DNA from: an uncultured Methylococcaceae bacterium
Lineage (GTDB): Bacteria > Pseudomonadota > Gammaproteobacteria > Methylococcales > Methylomonadaceae
Direction of reading: 5' to 3'
NCBI GenBank assembly: GCA_903903365.1
Contig: CAIUYS010000651.1
Location: 1 to 15,289, forward strand
Length of the DNA stretch: 15,289 nucleotides
A model generated the notes under the pieces. It was not told where the DNA came from, made no database searches, and saw only the letters and a program-made list of their open reading frames with translations. The position numbers were made by a program, and so were the translations under genes. How positions within the stretch are numbered: the stretch's first letter is position 1; every line of letters begins with the position of its first letter. Of this stretch, positions 7,456 to 15,235 are shown in pieces.

Positions 7456-7485
7456 GATGGGTAGCGGCGATAGCCGAAGCCCATC
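7456..7485. repeat. REP-like hairpin after nuclease gene
   Basis: GATGGG (7456-7461) pairs with CCCATC (7480-7485), with an inner GGC/GCC stem (7465-7467 and 7473-7475). It lies 6 bases past the nuclease stop. It has no T-run, so it may stabilise or weakly terminate the transcript. Confidence 0.6.
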
Positions 7486-8080
7486 ATAATTGATTCCTTG
7501 TGAAAGTATCTATGGGGTCAAATTGCAATATTGCTTATTTCAGATGTTTCACATTAAAAAATAATATGATAAAAATATTAATTGATGCGTAAACATAAAT
7601 AAAAAAGAATAGATTAATATTATTCGAGCCGTAAAATCCTGACTGAAGCCCTTTCTGTTATTGACTAAACCTTGATAAAAAATCCACAGATTATTTATCA
7701 TCTATTACATGAGTGTTTCTGAACGTGGGGCGGGGTTTGCAACCCCGCACCAAACGTTTGATATTTACCGTTATTCAAAAAGTTTGCGTTGGGTATGTAT
7801 AGGCGTTTAGTTCAGGCAGGATAAAACCGTGAGTGACGGTATTGCAAACCCTGTAACGCTTGAAGTATAAAAATCAGTGAATGGATGCGTTACGAATGCC
7901 ATCCGTGGCAACTTGATCCCGGCACAAATCTGTCTGGAACAGATTTGCATTTACCCGTAGGGCGACAGGCAGGATAGCCTGACGTGAATCCATGACGGGA
8001 TGACAACTTGGACGTTTTTAGCTACTGATAAGATTTGTCAGGCAAAGCCTGACCTCCGTTGATACGCAATTTAGCCGGTT
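7486..8080. other. Gene-free AT-rich region with several hairpins
   Basis: No convincing gene is seen. 7540-7690 is very AT-rich. It holds three perfect hairpins. GCGGGGTT/AACCCCGC is at 7730-7748 with a 3-base loop. CAAATCTGT/ACAGATTTG is at 7925-7947. GTCAGGC/GCCTGAC is at 8037-8053. The last is 28 bases past the SWIM gene stop on the other strand and is repeated near 14928. Confidence 0.6.
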
Positions 8081-8920
8081 TCACAAGCCTTTCAAAGTGA
8101 TTTTTCGCATTCTGATATAAAAATCTTCCATCACCTGAATAAAGGAGTTTTGCTTTTTCCAAAACAAAGGAAAATCCCCCCCTTTTTTAATCAAAATGGC
8201 GGGAATAATCGCCGCCTGACCGGGTTCCAGACTTTTTGGCAACGGCTGCGCTCCCTGCCAAAAACCTTTCAGGCTGATTTCTTGCGGAATTTCTGTGCGC
8301 ACGGGACGGGTATAAAAACTGGTTACCGGCACCAGTTCAACAGCCGCACTACTTTTGGCATCGCTTAACACTTTACCTAAAGGTGACAATGCCAGTTGCT
8401 GTAACAACTTTTCGTGTGCCAGTCCGCGCATTTCAAATAACAGAAACGGATCCTGATCCAGTTGCCCCGCCAAGCGGTAACAAACCCCGGCAATATGTTT
8501 ACAGGGGACTTCATAATCAGGACAGTCGCAGGCAACTTTAAAATCTTTATAATCGTTTGGCAGTAAGTGCACTCCGACCTCTGCAAACACTGTTTCTATG
8601 TTTTCGGGAATTTCATTGAGCAATAACCGGGCAATAAAACTGGCGCGTTGGCTGAGTTTTTGAATGATTTTTTGCCATTGCGCCTCAGATAAATGCGTCA
8701 TTTGCACACTGACTTTATAAGTCGGCTCTTTGTAAACACCAAAATAAGGATTGATGTTCCCGCGCATTTTTGCCTCGACTTTACCTTTTTGTAACAGCCA
8801 TTGCTTGATACGATTGTCAGTGGAATAAGAACGCCCGCGCTGTAAACGGCCACTGTCGGTAAAATCTTCCAGGGCGGCTATAAATTGCTGTCCCCACCAG
8901 GTTTTTGCATGAGTACTCAT
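8081..8920 (-). CDS. SWIM zinc-finger protein
   Basis: 279 aa from the ATG at 8920. The frame extends 12 codons further up, but that part overlaps the helicase end, and GGAAG lies 6 bases before 8920, so I chose the later start. The SWIM motif is CDCPDYEVPCKH (Cys131, Cys133, Cys140, His142), the CxC-x6-CxH pattern that binds zinc and serves DNA or protein contacts. The N-terminus (TWWGQQFIAALE) and the segment GRLQRGRSYSTDNRI match the style of bacterial SWIM proteins found next to SNF2 helicases. Its start lies 1 base after the helicase TGA stop, so the two are translationally coupled and probably form one complex. Its role in DNA remodelling or repair is inferred from this partnership. Confidence 0.9.
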   Translation of the reverse strand: MSTHAKTWWGQQFIAALEDFTDSGRLQRGRSYSTDNRIKQWLLQKGKVEAKMRGNINPYFGVYKEPTYKVSVQMTHLSEAQWQKIIQKLSQRASFIARLLLNEIPENIETVFAEVGVHLLPNDYKDFKVACDCPDYEVPCKHIAGVCYRLAGQLDQDPFLLFEMRGLAHEKLLQQLALSPLGKVLSDAKSSAAVELVPVTSFYTRPVRTEIPQEISLKGFWQGAQPLPKSLEPGQAAIIPAILIKKGGDFPLFWKKQNSFIQVMEDFYIRMRKITLKGL

Positions 8921-8921
8921 A

Positions 8922-11900
8922 TCAGTCTTCCATAATGCTGTGTTTATTGAGTGCAATCAGTTCTTTAAACGCCTGATTATCGAGCTTGGTTAGCCAGCTT
9001 TCATCATTACCCACAATGCTGTCGGCCATTTTCTGCTTGTCGCTGATCATTTGATCGATGCGCTCTTCCAGAGTCCCCAACGTGACAAATTTATGCACAA
9101 AAACATTCTTACGCTGGCCGATACGAAAGGCCCGGTCAGTCGCCTGATTTTCAACCGCAGGATTCCACCAACGATCAAAATGAAACACATGATTGGCTTG
9201 GGTTAAGGTGATACCGACACCACCGGCTTTAAGCGATAGTATAAAAACCGCCGGCCCTGTTTCCGGATCTTGAAAATCACTGATCATCAGTTCACGCTTG
9301 GTACGCGGGGTGCCACCGTGCAAGTAATGGGTTTTATAGTGCTTCTCTTTTCTTAGATAACGCTCCAGGTGTTCACCTATTTCAGTAAACTGGGTAAACA
9401 CCAGAACACTGTCCCCTTGCGCCATCGCTTCTTCGAGCATTTCGCTGATGCGCTCAAGCTTGTGCGAACGCTCCGGAGTAAAGGCACTGCCATCTTGTAA
9501 AAACTGCATCGGATGATTGCAGATTTGTTTTAATTTCATCAAGGTAGACAGCATTAAACCCTGACGTTGAATACCCTCTGCTTCCTCTAACTGCGTCACC
9601 ACATCTTGCACCACCACTTCATACAGGGATGCCTGTTCTTTGCTCAGGTTGCAATAAATCTTGTTGTCGATTTTATCGGGTAAATCCTTGATAATCGCTT
9701 TGTCGGTTTTCAAACGCCGCAAGATAAACGGCTGGATGAGTTTTTTTAAGATAGCCGACTGGCGCGGGTCATTATCACGCTGCACCGGCAACTCATAGCT
9801 TTTGCGAAAACCGGCCTGTTTGCCTAAATAGCCCGGATTAAGAAAATTAAAAATTGACCATAAATCCATTAAGCGGTTTTCTACCGGCGTACCCGTTAAG
9901 GCCAGACGCGAATCGCCGCTGAGCTTTAAAATAGCTTTGGTTTGCGCCGCCTTGGGGTTTTTAATGTTTTGCGCTTCATCCAGCACCACCCGGTGCCAGT
10001 GCAAAGCGCCCAGTAATTTACTGTCTTTACGGGCGAGGGTGTACGAGGTAATCAGCAAATCATGTTCTAAACAGCCTTGCTTGAAAGCATCGACCGCTTG
10101 TTCACGGTCACTGCCATGATGAATCAATGTCGTCAGTTGCGGGGCAAATTTTTCAATTTCTTTTTGCCAGTTGCCAATAACCGAGGTGGGCGCAATCAAT
10201 AGCGTAGGGCCCGGTTTTGTTTGCTCGCGCTCCATGACCAACAAACTAATCACTTGCATGGTTTTACCCAAGCCCATATCGTCTGCCAGACAACCGTTTA
10301 AGCCCAGATTTTCCAGATAACGTAACCACGCCACGCCGCGCTTTTGATAATCCCTTAGCTCTGCATTCAGTCCAGCCGGATTGTCGATGAGTTCTAATTG
10401 GCTGTTATCAGATAATTTGGCCAGCATCTGTGCCAGACTGTCCTGTACATCCAGCTCAAAATTGTCGGCGTCTTCGGCTAATTTTTTTAATAACGCCTGT
10501 ACCGATAACTCAGGCATTGCCGTATTTTCCTGCTGTATAAAAGCCAGCATATCCTGCATGTTATCGCGATCCAATTCCATCCATTGACCGCGAAAATGGA
10601 TAAGCGGCGTTTTTGCATCCACCAACTGTTGCCATTCTTCGGGGGTCAGTGTTTCATCACCGAGCGCCATCTCGTAATGATAATTTGTCAGCGTTTCCAT
10701 CGAAAAATAAGCTTGCGCACTGGCTGACGCAGATTTGCTTTTGCCACCCGAACGCAAACGAACTTTCGCCCTGCGACGACCTTTGGGAGTTAGCCACGCC
10801 GGAATGATAATTTTAAAACCGGCATCTTCCAGAATCCAGGCGCTTTCTTTTAAAAACTCAAAAGCTTCATCCATTGTGAGCTGCACACTATCCGGCTCAC
10901 TGCCTTCCATACCCAGCCAGAGTTTGGGATAAATACGTGCCGCTTGTGCCAGGTTAATTAAAATCTGTTGTTCAATCGCCGCCCCAAACTGTTGCTGCAA
11001 CAGCTCATGAAAGTGCTCTTTGTGTGTCCAAAATTCATCCAAATCCAGTTTAAACGAGGGGTCTTTGTGAGATGATAAAAAGAATACCAATCGCCACTGG
11101 TCAATCGCTTTGGCATGGGCTTCAAGCAACTGAAAGCCCATCTGCAAAGCACTCTGTGCCTCGGTTCCCAACAGTTTTTGCTGCCATTGCTGCCAGTGTA
11201 TAAAGTCATCAGGTAGCTGCTGGCGGATAGCAATCGACTCTGCGGAGTGTTTGTGCAACAGAATGGTTTCTAAAAAATCGCCCTGAATTTTTTTAGTAAA
11301 AATCTGCGGCATTTCCAGTGCGGCGGCGGTAAGAAGTTCATCAATAACCACTTCGGAAAAATGCCGTAACAACGATTCGGGCTGGTGCTGTTGGCTGCAC
11401 GCCAGCGGCATTTGGGTAATGGCTGTTTGTATTAAATTTTCATAGTTGCTTGATACCACTTGCCAGCGCCGATACAGCTCGATTTTTGCACCCGATTTTT
11501 TGTTCAACAACAAAGGGATATAGTGATCTTTGGCCAGAATTTGTTTTAACGATTGACTAAAGTAATACCAAAACAAAAAATCACTACCGATGCGACTATT
11601 ACTGGCCTGATAACAACACAAAAAATGAATGTTGTTAATCGCTTTCAGCGGGGCTGACAACGGATAAGCGTAGACCTGCCAGCTCTGCAGAGTCACCGTG
11701 TCGTCAATTTCACTATACTGTAGCTCCGGTGACGGCAATGGCTTACCGGCATAGCTGGGCAAGAGTACCGGCAGCAAAGCGCCCTGCCCTGGAGCCAGCG
11801 ACCCAAGCAGCAAGTCATTTTTTAAAAAGTCTAAACAACGCTTTTCCGACAAGTGTTGCGGATGCAGCTTTGCATTTGCTTTGTTCGGAACCTCGTCACT

Positions 11901-11981
11901 TTCTACCCACAGATAAAAATCACCCGATTGCATGAAATCTTGTGTCTCTTTGGGATGCCAAATCCCGTGAATTACGTTCAT
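8922..11981 (-). CDS. SNF2-family DEAD/DEAH box helicase (HepA-like)
   Basis: 1019 aa, full length. Residues about 1-530 are the bacterial SNF2-associated N-terminal region (DUF3670 type). The ATPase core follows: DDMGLGKT (Walker A, 567-574), DEAQ (668-671), LTGTPVEN (695-702), FTQF (862-865), LKAGGVGITLT (917-927) and QATDRAFRIGQ (946-956). All key motifs are intact, so it should be an active ATP-driven double-stranded DNA translocase. Related proteins remodel protein-DNA complexes, recycle RNA polymerase or help repair; which applies here cannot be told. The basic, serine-rich stretch at about 401-420 (GRRRAKVRLRSGGKSKSASA) looks like a flexible linker. No good ribosome site precedes the ATG at 11981. 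The SWIM gene is coupled downstream. Confidence 0.95.
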   Translation of the reverse strand: MNVIHGIWHPKETQDFMQSGDFYLWVESDEVPNKANAKLHPQHLSEKRCLDFLKNDLLLGSLAPGQGALLPVLLPSYAGKPLPSPELQYSEIDDTVTLQSWQVYAYPLSAPLKAINNIHFLCCYQASNSRIGSDFLFWYYFSQSLKQILAKDHYIPLLLNKKSGAKIELYRRWQVVSSNYENLIQTAITQMPLACSQQHQPESLLRHFSEVVIDELLTAAALEMPQIFTKKIQGDFLETILLHKHSAESIAIRQQLPDDFIHWQQWQQKLLGTEAQSALQMGFQLLEAHAKAIDQWRLVFFLSSHKDPSFKLDLDEFWTHKEHFHELLQQQFGAAIEQQILINLAQAARIYPKLWLGMEGSEPDSVQLTMDEAFEFLKESAWILEDAGFKIIIPAWLTPKGRRRAKVRLRSGGKSKSASASAQAYFSMETLTNYHYEMALGDETLTPEEWQQLVDAKTPLIHFRGQWMELDRDNMQDMLAFIQQENTAMPELSVQALLKKLAEDADNFELDVQDSLAQMLAKLSDNSQLELIDNPAGLNAELRDYQKRGVAWLRYLENLGLNGCLADDMGLGKTMQVISLLVMEREQTKPGPTLLIAPTSVIGNWQKEIEKFAPQLTTLIHHGSDREQAVDAFKQGCLEHDLLITSYTLARKDSKLLGALHWHRVVLDEAQNIKNPKAAQTKAILKLSGDSRLALTGTPVENRLMDLWSIFNFLNPGYLGKQAGFRKSYELPVQRDNDPRQSAILKKLIQPFILRRLKTDKAIIKDLPDKIDNKIYCNLSKEQASLYEVVVQDVVTQLEEAEGIQRQGLMLSTLMKLKQICNHPMQFLQDGSAFTPERSHKLERISEMLEEAMAQGDSVLVFTQFTEIGEHLERYLRKEKHYKTHYLHGGTPRTKRELMISDFQDPETGPAVFILSLKAGGVGITLTQANHVFHFDRWWNPAVENQATDRAFRIGQRKNVFVHKFVTLGTLEERIDQMISDKQKMADSIVGNDESWLTKLDNQAFKELIALNKHSIMED

Positions 11982-12072
11982 AAAACTACAGTATTAAAAG
12001 GTTAATGGAAATAAGTCATCGCAGTGACACAAATGACCCGCAAACTAATGCCAATCGGTTTTGGACGCTCTA

Positions 12073-12103
12073 ATTATAAGCGGTTTATTTTAACAGGTTA
12101 CAA
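12073..12103 (-). promoter_or_regulatory. Candidate promoter of the SNF2-SWIM operon
   Basis: On the minus strand a perfect TATAAT (12073-12078) lies about 90 bases before the SNF2 start, with TTGTAA (12098-12103) upstream. The 19-base spacing is long, so the -35 assignment is uncertain. Confidence 0.45.
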
Positions 12104-12194
12104 AACCCTTGTTTGCTGCACCCTTAAAATAAGCAGTTAATGACAAAGTGAACTGGTGGTACGGTTGGGAGCAAAACAGGAGAATCACTGACCA

Positions 12195-12223
12195 TTATCA
12201 ATCTGCCTTTTTTCTGCTATAAT
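12195..12223 (+). promoter_or_regulatory. Strong-looking extended -10 promoter
   Basis: TTATCA (12195-12200), a 17-base spacer and a perfect TATAAT (12218-12223) preceded by TGC, i.e. an extended -10. Transcription would start near 12230, at the first base of the predicted RNA stem, and read rightward. Confidence 0.65.
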
Positions 12224-12230
12224 TTGCCTT

Positions 12231-12304
12231 GAAGATGTGTTCGGAACGTTTCGGACGTTGGCGAGTGAGCTTTTGGAGTCGTACTCGGCGCTGCACGCAT
12301 CTTC
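12231..12304 (+). ncRNA. Candidate structured small RNA or 5' leader
   Basis: GAAGATGTGT at 12231-12240 pairs with ACGCATCTTC at 12295-12304 (10 pairs, one G-U), closing a 74-base segment. Inside are AACGT/ACGTT with a TTCGG loop (12245-12259) and GAGT/ACTC with a 3-base loop near 12276-12286, giving a possible three-way junction. A T-rich stretch (TTTGATTTTT) follows. A consensus promoter ends 7 bases upstream. It is not a tRNA (no T-loop GTTC sequence at the right place) and lacks the conserved SRP RNA core. I recognise no known family; it could also be the leader of the membrane-protein gene. Confidence 0.4.
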
Positions 12305-12417
12305 CATTTGATTTTTAATGTCAGTTCCCGCCTGTTTCTTCGCAACAACCGACCCGCTTTTCGCCTGTGCGCGTTTTTATCAGGTACAAATGGAGCAACT
12401 TTTCATTAATGGTTTAA

Positions 12418-12559
12418 AATCAGAAAAGAAAAACATACCCCCGCATTACACTATCCAGACCTTGAAAAACTGGCGTAAAAACAACCGGAATTGTTTACCA
12501 AGTGCGCTTATAAGCAGGCAAAACGTGACATTTCTCCTAAACTTGAAATCTTGTGAAAA
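12418..12559 (+). pseudogene. Possible degraded gene fragment
   Basis: One frame reads HTPALHYPDLEKLA, then a TAA stop, then KQPELFTKCAYKQAKRDI and a TGA. The two parts together look more protein-like than the competing open frame at 12318-12581, which is cysteine-rich, lacks a ribosome site and seems non-coding. This could be the relic of a lost gene. No homolog is recognised. Confidence 0.25.
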
Positions 12560-12580
12560 ATACGTAGGAGCCACCTCATA

Positions 12581-14116
12581 ATGACTGCCGAACTCTTGAT
12601 CAACTTTGCGATACAGATTCTTGGAACCGCAAGCGCCTTCTTCCTCGCCTATCAGTCCTTCCAAAAACGCCGAATTCAGTTAGGCGCTGAACCTACACTA
12701 CCCCAATACTTTGTCCGTAGAAGCACCTACTGGATAGGCATCGCATCCTATTGCTCGTCTGTGGCAGCATTTTACTGCTTGCTGACTTGGCGATGGCTGC
12801 CCTTGGAGCCGCTGGTAACGCTCATCGTGAAGAACCTTAGATCGGGGGAATTAGCCGACCTTTTCAATGGCTTGGATGGCGATACCATCATGCCTTTAAT
12901 TGCCGCCGGACTGTTGCTGTTTTTTATCGCTTGGGAAAGCAAGTTTAACCCCTTGCTTATTTTAAGGGACAGCATCCATGACGCGTTTGCAATTCCGACC
13001 AAAGCGGTGGAGGTCTATAACGCTCTGATTACCTCAAGATTGTCGGCGGTCGACGATAACTTAAAAGCACAAATCGCCAATCGCTTGCTGGTGGCGAGCA
13101 TCGACCCCGGGGATTTCGAAAAATCCAGCGCTACGGTCGAGTATAAATGGGCTCATAATTGCCTTCTTTTTGACCAGATGCAGAACTACGCCAACCAATC
13201 GTCCTTTCGTCGTTTATTCAACGAACCGTCCCTGAAATGGGGTGAGATCTGTATCTCCTACAATGCGATGTCGGAAAAAGTGACCGTCTGGAAAGAAGCA
13301 GAACCACACTATACCAAAACCATCAACTTGATTAAGGAACTGGACAACCTCACCGGTCTGCTCTGTCGCTTACTTGCTTCTCTGGTCGTGTTCGGGAGCG
13401 CCAGCGAAAATGATATATGGGTAACCGTAAAGCAGCTCGGTGGCAACGTTCACCAGTCCCGACTGAAACACACCTATAAATATGTCCTCCTTTTCACGGC
13501 CGCCACCGCGATCGGGGTCATGTTGGGTCGAGAGATTTCAGTTTCACTACACAATGCGTTCCTTTTTCCCGATAAACCGCTCGCGCATTTTAATTACACA
13601 ACGCTCCGGTGGGTCGCCTATGCCATTCCGATGTATGTCCTTCCTATAGCACTTGTCTTTGTTTCACGCGCATTCGCTATCAGGCACCAACGGGAGCAAT
13701 CCGATCGCTACTATGGCTTCTATATGGCCATGATGGTAATGGGCTTTGTTGTCAGTACAACGGTATCAGCGCTTGTTCTCGAATTAACTTTCTACCACCG
13801 GGATAATTTCAGTTTTCTGGAAAGCTTCATACAACATACCCGCTGGGGAATTTTGCCCGCGCTCGTATGCGGTTTTGTAGCCTATCGAATGGACACACCC
13901 GTGAGCGAAGCAGAAGCACCCGGTAAACTCATTATGGGCGCTGTGTTGCGTTTTTTGGGTTGGGGATCGGTCGCGGTCATTATCATGCTTTATGCTACCG
14001 ATGACTTTACCATTGAAGAACCGAATCTGCGTTTTACCTTGGTTGGCACGGCTTGCTTCGTGGTCGGTCTCTTGGCGGCGTCTGCCCGCTTCAAAACGGC
14101 GAGACCCGAGGATTAG
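12581..14116 (+). CDS. Unrecognised polytopic membrane protein
   Basis: 511 aa. AGGAG lies 10 bases before the ATG. I recognise no family. Likely membrane helices are at about 5-24, 50-69, 102-119, 300-318, 343-364, 379-402, 422-437, 452-472 and 484-503. Between helices 3 and 4 lies a soluble region of about 180 residues (120-299), rich in charged residues, with YNALITSRLSAVDDNLKAQI and a Trp-rich part near 220-240. So the protein has a 3-helix front, a soluble domain and a 6-helix back. There is no obvious transporter, sensor-kinase or protease motif. GC content is higher than in the upstream relic region. It is preceded by the candidate RNA and promoter and followed 90 bases later by the peroxidase. 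No function is claimed. Confidence 0.85.
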   Translation: MTAELLINFAIQILGTASAFFLAYQSFQKRRIQLGAEPTLPQYFVRRSTYWIGIASYCSSVAAFYCLLTWRWLPLEPLVTLIVKNLRSGELADLFNGLDGDTIMPLIAAGLLLFFIAWESKFNPLLILRDSIHDAFAIPTKAVEVYNALITSRLSAVDDNLKAQIANRLLVASIDPGDFEKSSATVEYKWAHNCLLFDQMQNYANQSSFRRLFNEPSLKWGEICISYNAMSEKVTVWKEAEPHYTKTINLIKELDNLTGLLCRLLASLVVFGSASENDIWVTVKQLGGNVHQSRLKHTYKYVLLFTAATAIGVMLGREISVSLHNAFLFPDKPLAHFNYTTLRWVAYAIPMYVLPIALVFVSRAFAIRHQREQSDRYYGFYMAMMVMGFVVSTTVSALVLELTFYHRDNFSFLESFIQHTRWGILPALVCGFVAYRMDTPVSEAEAPGKLIMGAVLRFLGWGSVAVIIMLYATDDFTIEEPNLRFTLVGTACFVVGLLAASARFKTARPED

Positions 14117-14153
14117 CGGTTCCGCAGACTAAACAGTAATGGCAGGTTGACTT

Positions 14154-14170
14154 TTACCCAGAACGGGTAA
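14154..14170 (+). other. Small hairpin between membrane protein and peroxidase genes
   Basis: TTACCC, a 5-base loop and GGGTAA form a perfect 6-bp stem 38 bases after the membrane-protein stop. No T-run follows. It may be a weak terminator or an operator-like site for the peroxidase gene. Confidence 0.3.
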
Positions 14171-14205
14171 GTTTACTGTTAACCCATCAATCAAAAGGTA
14201 TACTC

Positions 14206-14748
14206 ATGAAACTTCTAATTTTACTGGCTGGCATGCTGTTATTTTCAATTTCAGCCGTTAGGGCAGAACCTTGTTCATCTTTGCTGAATTATAAAGCAAA
14301 CCAGTTAAGATCAAAGGAAGTGCTTGATTTTTGCAAGGCATTTCAAGGTAAGGTCATTCTCGCCGTCAATACCGCCAGTAATTGCGGCTACACCCCACAA
14401 TTTAAAGGTCTGGAAGCACTGTATCAAAAATATAAAGACCAAGGCCTGGTTATTGTCGGCTTCCCTTCCAATGATTTCAATCAAGAGTTTGATGAGTCGG
14501 AAAAAACCGCCAAAGTTTGTTACATCAACTACGGCGTCACGTTTCCAATGGTGGAAAAAAGTGCCGTTTCAGGCACAGAGGCCAATCCTTTTTTTAAACA
14601 ATTATTTCAAGTCACCGGCCAAGCACCCGAATGGAATTTTTATAAATATCTGATAGCTCGGGATGGCTCAACCGTTACCGCTTTCGCCAGTAATGAAACA
14701 CCCGAACAACTGGATTCAAAAATCCACACACTGTTATTGCTGCGTTAA
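14206..14748 (+). CDS. Periplasmic glutathione peroxidase family protein
   Basis: 180 aa with a clear signal peptide (MKLLILLAGMLLFSISAVRA, cut after residue 20), so it is exported. It reduces hydroperoxides using a thiol; in bacteria the electron donor is often thioredoxin-like rather than glutathione. The family signature NTASNCGYTPQFKGLE carries the peroxidatic Cys60, and the WNFYK motif carries Trp143 and Asn144. The third site is unusual: GFPSNDF (85-91) has Asp90 where classical enzymes have Gln in FPCNQF, and Ser replaces the Cys of that motif. The conserved CYINYGVTFP follows. AAGG lies about 8 bases before the ATG. The last codons (CTG CGT TAA) begin a repeat found again at 15189. 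The family call is very sure; the gene may be named gpx or btuE-like. Confidence 0.93.
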   Translation: MKLLILLAGMLLFSISAVRAEPCSSLLNYKANQLRSKEVLDFCKAFQGKVILAVNTASNCGYTPQFKGLEALYQKYKDQGLVIVGFPSNDFNQEFDESEKTAKVCYINYGVTFPMVEKSAVSGTEANPFFKQLFQVTGQAPEWNFYKYLIARDGSTVTAFASNETPEQLDSKIHTLLLLR

Positions 14749-14806
14749 ACAATAGCACACAGATGACACGGATTTGACTGATAAACACGGATAATAGAAA
14801 TTTTTT
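14740..14806 (+). repeat. Direct repeat copy A, starting in the peroxidase stop region
   Basis: This copy begins CTGCGTTAAACAATAG, covering the last two codons and stop of the peroxidase gene, and runs to TAGAAATTTTTT. It contains ACACGGAT twice (14766-14773 and 14785-14792). Copy B at 15189 has the same sequence with one ACACGGAT and the spacer removed. Confidence 0.85.
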
Positions 14807-14830
14807 CCGCCTGGTTCCCACGCTCCAGCG

Positions 14831-15000
14831 CTCATCGTTATACACAAGTATGTGAGGACAACCAAAGCTCGTTATTCCTGCCAGGATTGGGAATGCGCCT
14901 ACAATGGAGGTCAGGCTTTGCCAGACAGTCAGGCAGAGCCTGACCTCCACGAGTTGCACAGACTCCCAAACTCCGGCAAGCACTTGTGTATAACGACGAG
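14831..15000. mobile_element. MITE-like element, 170 bp, no coding capacity
   Basis: The ends are 19-bp inverted repeats matching at 18 positions: CTCATCGTTATACACAAGT (14831-14849) and ACTTGTGTATAACGACGAG (14982-15000). Inside is a second palindrome, GGAGGTCAGGCTTTGCC (14906-14922) facing GGCAGAGCCTGACCTCC (14932-14948). No target duplication is clear, so it may be a repeat-in-repeat rather than a true transposon derivative. Confidence 0.6.
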
Positions 15001-15003
15001 AGC

Positions 15004-15124
15004 GGTAGGGTGCGCATCGCGCACCTAAAACTGCATCAACTAAACGGTTTTTTTATTGTTTTCTACCCGTAGCCTATTGGGTTTCTACTCTGGCATGGTT
15101 GTGGTGCGCGATGCGCACCCTACC
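15004..15124. repeat. Inverted-repeat element with 22-bp perfect arms
   Basis: The left arm at 15004-15025 (starting GGTAGGGTGCGCATCG) is perfectly complementary to the right arm at 15103-15124. Each arm is itself partly palindromic (GGTGCGCGATGCGCACC). A 77-bp T-rich centre separates the arms. This resembles a BIME/REP pair. It abuts the preceding 170-bp element. Confidence 0.8.
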
Positions 15125-15188
15125 CAGTACAGAATGCCGGAAACGCTTATTCTCACTTGCGCTCCAAAAGCCTTATTCCGGCCTACTC

Positions 15189-15235
15189 CTGCGTTAAACA
15201 ATAGAACACAGATGACACGGATAATAGAAGTTTTT
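15189..15235 (+). repeat. Direct repeat copy B (19-bp deletion relative to copy A)
   Basis: It matches copy A from CTGCGTTAAACAATAG through TAGAAGTTTTT with few base changes, but one ACACGGAT and the intervening bases (19 bp) are missing, as expected from slippage between the short repeats. The remaining 54 bases to the window edge hold no feature I can support. Confidence 0.85.

Noticed and set aside
7725..7751. GC-rich hairpin as a terminator for the nuclease gene
   Set aside because: It is about 280 bases past the stop and lacks a T-run on either side; it is better called a REP-like palindrome.
12231..12306. tRNA-like 7-bp end stem GAAGATG/CATCTTC, 74 bases long
   Set aside because: There is no T-arm GTTC sequence, no proper D-arm and no anticodon arm, so it is not a tRNA.
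12318..12581. 87-codon open frame before the membrane-protein gene
   Set aside because: It has no ribosome site and an unusual composition, and another frame in the same place looks more protein-like.
14740..15235. CRISPR or tandem array from repeated units near the right edge
   Set aside because: There are only two direct copies, and the intervening sequence is made of unrelated inverted repeats without regular spacing.
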